Source: Leptospira brenneri (GTDB lineage: Bacteria; Spirochaetota; Leptospiria; Leptospirales; Leptospiraceae). From it: a stretch of DNA of 64,000 bases. The notes beneath the pieces are model-generated. The model made no database searches. It was not told the DNA's origin and saw only the letters and a list, made by a program, of their open reading frames with translations. The stretch lies in NCBI RefSeq assembly GCF_002812125.1, contig NZ_NPDQ01000001.1:62001-126000 (forward strand), written 5' to 3'. Below, piece by piece: positions 59,391 through 64,000 of the stretch (positions are counted from its first letter, which is position 1; each line of letters begins with the position of its first letter). Both the position numbers and the translations under genes were made by a program.

Positions 59391-60490
59391 TTCTCTAAAA
59401 AAACCTTCACTTTGCCGGCTTCGACTTGGTAGATTTCTTTATCAAGTGTTAGGTTTCCAACATATTCATTGATACCTTCTAAATCTGTGGTGGTAAAAAA
59501 TGCCTGTCCACATTCAGAAATCAAATTTACAAAGTATTCTCTTCTTTTGACATCTAACTCCCGAATGATATCGTCAATGAGTAAAACCGGAGCTTCCCCT
59601 GTTGTGTCACGAATCATTTGAAAACATGCGGTTTTGAGAGCGATAACAGCACTTCGTTTTTGCCCTTGGGATCCAAACCCACTTAAATCTTTCTCATCAA
59701 ATCCAATCGGAAGTTGGTCTCTATGATTTCCACAACTGGTATAACCAATAGCCCTATCCTTTCTAAGATTATCGATAAGTTTTTGTTTGTGTTCTTCCTT
59801 AGAAGATATATTTGGTTTATAAGTTAAAAAGAAAGGGTCTTTTCCTGAACTTAGTTGCTGTAAATTTTTATGAAAATATCCCGCAAGAGTTTCAATGGTT
59901 TTGGTTCTGATTTCTCGAATTTCTGCATCGTGGTTTACGATCGGTTCATCCCAAATTCCAATTTCACGATCTGTAGAGTTTTCTTTTTTTAAAGCGGCGT
60001 TACGTTGTTTGATCAATCTTTCATATTCAATGAGTTGTTTTAAATAATAACGATTGGTGGAAGAAATAAAAGCATCTAAAAACCGTCTTCTTTCAACGTT
60101 CCCATCTTCAATGATCAGAATGTCAGGTGGACTCATCACAATGGATCGAAAGTATCCTACATAGTCAGAGATTTTTTTAAACTCTTCTCCGTTAACTTTT
60201 AGTTTCTTTCTTTTGGAGTAAGAATGTTCAATTCCATATTCAAATAAATAATCATTTTCTTCTGATTCAAATTCAGCACGAATGAATGTATCTTTTGTGT
60301 CCCAACGAAGGAGTTGATTTTGATCCGATTCACGAAAACTTTTTAAATAGGATAATAGGGAAATAGATTCGAGAAGGTTTGTCTTACCTTCTCCATTGTT
60401 ACCAATAAAAAAGATAAGACGTGATCGAAATGTAAGTGCTGTTTCTTCGTGATTACGAAAATTCTTTATGTAAATTTTCTTTAGAAACAT
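59387..60490 (-). CDS. recF: DNA repair/recombination protein RecF
   Basis: 367 residues. The SMC-like ATPase has Walker A GNNGEGKT (30-37), the signature SGFGSQGQKRSAVIALK and Walker B VLLIDDIIREL. RecF helps load RecA at gaps. It begins right at the end of dnaN (1-base overlap) and ends in a 4-base overlap with the dciA-like gene. Confidence 0.97.
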   Translation of the reverse strand: MFLKKIYIKNFRNHEETALTFRSRLIFFIGNNGEGKTNLLESISLLSYLKSFRESDQNQLLRWDTKDTFIRAEFESEENDYLFEYGIEHSYSKRKKLKVNGEEFKKISDYVGYFRSIVMSPPDILIIEDGNVERRRFLDAFISSTNRYYLKQLIEYERLIKQRNAALKKENSTDREIGIWDEPIVNHDAEIREIRTKTIETLAGYFHKNLQQLSSGKDPFFLTYKPNISSKEEHKQKLIDNLRKDRAIGYTSCGNHRDQLPIGFDEKDLSGFGSQGQKRSAVIALKTACFQMIRDTTGEAPVLLIDDIIRELDVKRREYFVNLISECGQAFFTTTDLEGINEYVGNLTLDKEIYQVEAGKVKVFLEK

Positions 60491-61608
60491 TAAAGTTTCA
60501 TTGGCATAATGACAGAAACAAAGTCACTATCAGATGGATCCTTAAATAAAACTGGTGCACTAGAAGTTGTGAATTCCAAAATTACTTCAGGATCATCCAC
60601 AGCTTTTACCACATCGCTCAAATAATCCCCTTTAAAAGCAATGGTGATTGGTTCTCCACTGTATTCAATTGGCATATTGTGATCAAACATCATCGTACCT
60701 GGATTAGAAGAGCTGATATTGACATTTCCTTTTGTAAAAGCCAAACGAATTTGTTTTGAAGGTTCTTCTGCAGAAATGAGAGCTTGTTTTAAGAAAGTTA
60801 AAAAGTCAGCCTTTACCACACGAACTGATTCGGATGTTTGTTTTGGAATGACTTGTTCATAATCAGGAAAGTTTCCATCAATGAGTTTAAAAAGAAGCTC
60901 AACGTTTCCAGAAGAAACATAAATTTGTTCTTCTACAAAACCAATTTTAGCAGTTTCTTTTCCTTCCATCATCTTAAGCATTTCACGAACTGCTTTGTGA
61001 GGAATGATCACACCATTTTTAAAAGGAAATTGTTTTGGAAACTTACGAACAATTTTAGAAAGTCTACGTCCATCAGTTCCCACTACAATTAAATCTGTAT
61101 TGTCTGGTTTTAAAAATAGACCGTTGAATACAAAACGAGTTTCTTCAATCGCCATTGCATAAGAGGTTTTACGAAACATCTCACGAATGGTTTGGCAAGG
61201 GAATTCAACAACGCTTGCTTCATCTACTTTCGGAATCGTTTTGATATCTTCAGAATCAATCCCATTCACTTTAAACTTAGTGTCCATCTTTCCTGATGCA
61301 TCCGTAATGGTGGTCTCAGAATTTTCCGCTTGGTCAGTCGTAGTCAGCAGACTTGTATCAAAGTTTAAATTTTTAAAAATACTCGAAAGTTGTTTTGCCG
61401 GAAGGGAAGCAGTCCCTTTTTCTCCAATGGTGGATGGAACAGAAGTTTTGATAGCGATCTCTAAATCTGTTGCAGAAAGATAAACTTCATTGTCACCGGT
61501 TTGGATTTTCAAATTGGAGAGTGCCGATTTAATTTCTCGAACAGAGATGACTCCATCCACTGAGTTGATTGCTTTTAGGAATTCTGTAGTATTGACAGTG
61601 AATTTCAT
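60490..61608 (-). CDS. dnaN: DNA polymerase III sliding clamp (beta)
   Basis: 372 residues in the three-fold repeated clamp layout. It begins MKFTVNTTEFLKAINSVDGV and ends in the conserved VSVIMPMKL, near the hydrophobic partner-binding pocket. A good ribosome-binding site (AGAGGA) precedes the ATG. It follows dnaA after 246 bases that include an A+T-rich stretch and repeated TATGTC motifs. Confidence 0.98.
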   Translation of the reverse strand: MKFTVNTTEFLKAINSVDGVISVREIKSALSNLKIQTGDNEVYLSATDLEIAIKTSVPSTIGEKGTASLPAKQLSSIFKNLNFDTSLLTTTDQAENSETTITDASGKMDTKFKVNGIDSEDIKTIPKVDEASVVEFPCQTIREMFRKTSYAMAIEETRFVFNGLFLKPDNTDLIVVGTDGRRLSKIVRKFPKQFPFKNGVIIPHKAVREMLKMMEGKETAKIGFVEEQIYVSSGNVELLFKLIDGNFPDYEQVIPKQTSESVRVVKADFLTFLKQALISAEEPSKQIRLAFTKGNVNISSSNPGTMMFDHNMPIEYSGEPITIAFKGDYLSDVVKAVDDPEVILEFTTSSAPVLFKDPSDSDFVSVIMPMKL

Positions 61609-61854
61609 TTTTCCTCTTCTTCTTATTTATATTATATATCTTTATATATATTATGTCGTTTCCGTTGGTTCTGTCAGTATGTCGATAAAGCCTGGAAACA
61701 TCAATTTTTATTGAATTATGTCAGGTTTTTTCCTTTTTGCAACTGTCAATATTTATGTCACTTTGAACAGGGGTCTGAAAATTTTAGGAACAATAAGTCG
61801 AGACTATGTCCTATCAACAGTTTATAGACAGGTAGTTTGAGAGTTTTTGACAGG
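61609..61854. other. dnaA-dnaN intergenic region, candidate oriC/regulatory region
   Basis: 246 bases without a gene. Five same-strand copies of TATGTC start at 61652, 61678, 61717, 61754 and 61805. Next to dnaN is an alternating A/T stretch (61624-61653) such as origins use for unwinding. I found no exact TTATCCACA-type DnaA box in either strand; TTATAGACA (61822-61830) is the closest. It lies where many bacterial origins lie, but other positions, such as upstream of dnaA, are equally possible. Confidence 0.45.
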
Positions 61855-63180
61855 TTATTGAAAACTTATCTTGTGTTTGATGGTGTGGAATAGATCTTCC
61901 CACTGGGATTCTGTTTTCATCCGCTCTTTGAATTTATCAATTCCATGGATGACAGTAGAATGTGTGGTCGAAAATATCCTTCCAATCTGCGCCTTAGGAA
62001 CATGAAGGACATCGTGGAGGAGGAGCATACAAAGATGTCTCGGTGGAATAAAATCCGCTTTTCGGCTTTTTCCGAGTAAATCTTTGCGGGCGATATTCGT
62101 TCGTTCGCAGACAAGATCGATGACCATGTCTGGACTGAACCCGATTCTTTTTTTATTAGTAAGAAATCTGGCTTCTGCAATTTTCTGAATTTTTTCTTCC
62201 GTGAGTAAGAAGTATTCGTAGGCCTTTTTATAGAGAACCAAATCATTTACAATTCCAATCAGAGCCCTTGAATCTCCCTCTAAACGTTCCGCAAGCCAAT
62301 GCAGGAGTTTGTCGCTCGCTGGAATATTAAACTCAGAAAAATTAACTCGCAAAAGTTCAATGCGAAGAGCTAAGTCATGGGATTTCACATCGGCTTGGAG
62401 ACCATGCACAAATCGAGATTTTAGCCTTTCATGTAACGGAAGTTCGTAACTTGGTCTATCGGATGCGATCACAATCTGGCGTTTTCGATCATAAAGGAAA
62501 TTGAATAGGGCGAAAAATTCCTCTTGGGTTTTTTCCGCACCTCCATTCAAAAACTGAATGTCGTCAAAGAGTAAAACATTATAAGATTGATAACGAATTT
62601 TAAAAGATTCGAGAGACTCTCTATTGTTTTGACGGACTGTAAAAATAAACTCATTCAAAAATGAGGTACTGTTTACGTACCGAACTGTCTTCCATGGATC
62701 CTTCTTTTTGATCTCATTTCCAATGGCATGTAAGAGATGAGTTTTTCCCACACCGACGGGACCAAAAATATAAAGAGGATTGTATTTACCCGGTTGTTCC
62801 GCGACACTTTTTGCGGCCGTATAAGCTATCCGATTGGAATCAGAAGTGATATAATTACTAAAAATAAACTCAGGGTTTAAGTCAGAGTCGGATTCATCAA
62901 ATTTGGATTGGATGACTTCTTTTAAAATTTGAGTAGAGGATTCCGATTCTGCAAGGATGGATACTTTAAAACGATCACCTATGACTTGATAGACGGCATC
63001 CTCAATGAAACTAACATATTTGGTTTCCACATGGCGTTTGATTCCTGTGGACGGTGCAGTCAAATGCACCATTTGGTTTTCCGATTTTTCGAATCGAAGA
63101 GGTGCGATGAAATTAGAAAAGTACTTGGGAGGTATCTGTTTCGATATTTCTTCTAAAATTTCTTCCCAACGTCTTTCCAA
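61855..63180 (-). CDS. dnaA: Chromosomal replication initiator DnaA
   Basis: 441 residues from a TTG at 63180, with GGGG 6 bases upstream. Domain I (1-80), AAA domain with Walker A GPVGVGKT (140-147), Walker B LLFDDIQF (203-210), and the C-terminal DNA-binding domain with GRIFSTTHSTVIHGIDKF. That last motif is the standard signature for DnaA-box recognition. This helps place the window at or near the chromosome origin. Confidence 0.98.
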   Translation of the reverse strand: MERRWEEILEEISKQIPPKYFSNFIAPLRFEKSENQMVHLTAPSTGIKRHVETKYVSFIEDAVYQVIGDRFKVSILAESESSTQILKEVIQSKFDESDSDLNPEFIFSNYITSDSNRIAYTAAKSVAEQPGKYNPLYIFGPVGVGKTHLLHAIGNEIKKKDPWKTVRYVNSTSFLNEFIFTVRQNNRESLESFKIRYQSYNVLLFDDIQFLNGGAEKTQEEFFALFNFLYDRKRQIVIASDRPSYELPLHERLKSRFVHGLQADVKSHDLALRIELLRVNFSEFNIPASDKLLHWLAERLEGDSRALIGIVNDLVLYKKAYEYFLLTEEKIQKIAEARFLTNKKRIGFSPDMVIDLVCERTNIARKDLLGKSRKADFIPPRHLCMLLLHDVLHVPKAQIGRIFSTTHSTVIHGIDKFKERMKTESQWEDLFHTIKHKISFQ

Positions 63181-63400
63181 GTTTCCCCGCCCTAAATGTG
63201 AAATCGGGTACTATACTTTTAGCAAGTAGGTAGAATTCAAATGAAAAATCCGAAAACGATCCAAACTACGAAAAATAGTCGACATCGATAAAAAAATTAT
63301 GTCACCTGACTAACTCAGAAAATTTTTTGTATTAATTTATGTTAGGTGAAGTTAAATCTATCTATTATTTTTAAAAACGAGAATTTTAAGTCGACTCAAC
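63181..63400. promoter_or_regulatory. dnaA upstream region
   Basis: 220 bases between the holB end and the dnaA start. On the minus strand a TATAGT (63210-63215) with TTGAAT (63235-63240), spacing 19, is a weak candidate promoter. The region holds another TATGTC copy (63298-63303) and imperfect inverted sequences TCACCTGAC...GTTAGGTGA around 63302-63350. No canonical DnaA box was seen. Confidence 0.4.
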
Positions 63401-64000
63401 TCAGGTAGCTAGTCTTAAAAAAAGTTGTGATAAAAGAACATATTCAAGTGCAGGAATTTCATAATGGAGTTTCATTTTGAAATCAAGGATGGCTTCAATC
63501 CTTCCTACGTTTGCTTCAAAGTTTTTTTGTCTGTATTCATAGAGAAGCAACAAACAAATCATTTCTAAAAAGTCAATTCCTGTGAGGCCTTCTTTGTTGG
63601 ATCGAAATTCTCCAAGTTGGTCTCTCACCCAATTTTCTAATTTAAATAACAAAATAGAATCGTGACAATGTTCTTTTACATTCTCATGCCACTCTTCTAA
63701 AAATTCATCAGAGATTTCAAAAGGATTGAGTGATCCACCATAATAAAGTTTAGCCTCGGTAATTTCATTCCTTCGAATTTTTTTGATTTCATCTTGAGGA
63801 AGATAGTTAAATGGAACACAAACCGAACGAGAAACAATGGTTGGTTTTAAATTTTTTAAATCATTTACAATCAGAATAAACTTTGTATGGGCAGGAGGTT
63901 CTTCTAAGGTTTTTAAGAGAGTGGTCTCTGCTTCGTTATTGATCCGGTTGGCTTCAGGAAAAAGAACAACGCGATATTCAGATGTATGTGGTTTGAAAGG
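63401..64000 (-). CDS. holB: DNA polymerase III delta' subunit, C-terminal part (partial)
   Basis: The frame is open from the right edge to the stop at 63401 (199 codons) and reads VVLFPEANRINNEAETTLLKTLEEPPAHTKFIL, split here as VVLFPEANRIN and TLLKTLEEPPAHTKFIL. This is the clamp-loader signature of delta' and DnaX. The short remaining C-terminus (about 160 residues after the motif) fits delta' rather than tau/gamma. The start and Walker region lie outside the window. It reads toward dnaA with a 220-base gap. Confidence 0.82.
   Translation of the reverse strand, partial: PFKPHTSEYRVVLFPEANRINNEAETTLLKTLEEPPAHTKFILIVNDLKNLKPTIVSRSVCVPFNYLPQDEIKKIRRNEITEAKLYYGGSLNPFEISDEFLEEWHENVKEHCHDSILLFKLENWVRDQLGEFRSNKEGLTGIDFLEMICLLLLYEYRQKNFEANVGRIEAILDFKMKLHYEIPALEYVLLSQLFLRLAT

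Noticed and set aside
61821..61830. TTATAGACA as a DnaA box
   Set aside because: Two mismatches to TTATCCACA. A single such match in A+T-rich DNA is expected by chance.

Overview
The window looks like the replication-origin neighbourhood of a Leptospira chromosome. The right end carries dnaA, dnaN, recF, a DUF721/DciA gene, gyrB and gyrA, all on the minus strand. Next to them is a recognisable homologue of LipL21, a Leptospira-specific lipoprotein. Many other genes encode lipoproteins with the loose spirochaete lipobox. The A+T-rich but not extreme composition and the GH42 beta-galactosidase would fit a saprophytic-type species (L. biflexa/L. meyeri-like). That species-level guess is inference. 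No rRNA, tRNA, insertion sequence or CRISPR array was seen.

Layout. 1-9.5 kb: end of homoserine dehydrogenase, a STAS protein, HflX, a HEAT-repeat lipoprotein, a stand-alone receiver domain with an MsbA-type ABC exporter and a PabA/TrpG-type amidotransferase, an acyl-CoA dehydrogenase, YebC and a GlsB-type membrane protein. 9.5-16.9 kb: an EAL-domain protein with a pseudo-receiver protein, enoyl-CoA hydratase, an M23 peptidase, FabG and PurB. 16.9-22 kb: a looser, accessory-looking stretch of small single-domain genes (esterase, DODA-type dioxygenase with a palindromic operator, membrane protein, nucleotidyltransferase, DHFR-like, SnoaL-like and VOC proteins). 22-32.5 kb: outer-membrane protein plus adenosine deaminase, an ArnB-like aminotransferase, a membrane operon of site-2 protease, propeller protein and lipoprotein, CysE, and three envelope proteins. 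32.6-37.2 kb: TrpG/TrpE, superoxide dismutase, an inositol-phosphatase-family protein and an unknown protein. 37-43 kb: beta-galactosidase, then Hsp33-TsaE-TsaB-RNase R. 43-52 kb: two divergent lipoproteins (phosphatase-superfamily and CapA-type), Sua5/YciO, an SDR, Maf, HolA, a degenerate AAA/Fis-type HTH protein and a secreted von Willebrand-like protein. 52-64 kb: LipL21, PilZ, Dus, gyrA, gyrB, dciA, recF, dnaN, dnaA and the end of holB.

The genome is very compact. Six convergent gene pairs overlap at their 3' ends. Three divergent pairs appear to overlap at their 5' ends, which is much rarer and leaves at least two genes without an obvious conventional start codon. Shared bidirectional hairpin terminators sit between several convergent pairs. 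The most striking non-coding signal is a set of five same-strand TATGTC hexamers in the 246-bp dnaN-dnaA gap, with a sixth upstream of dnaA. There is no canonical DnaA box there, which makes the motif a candidate lineage-specific origin or regulatory element.
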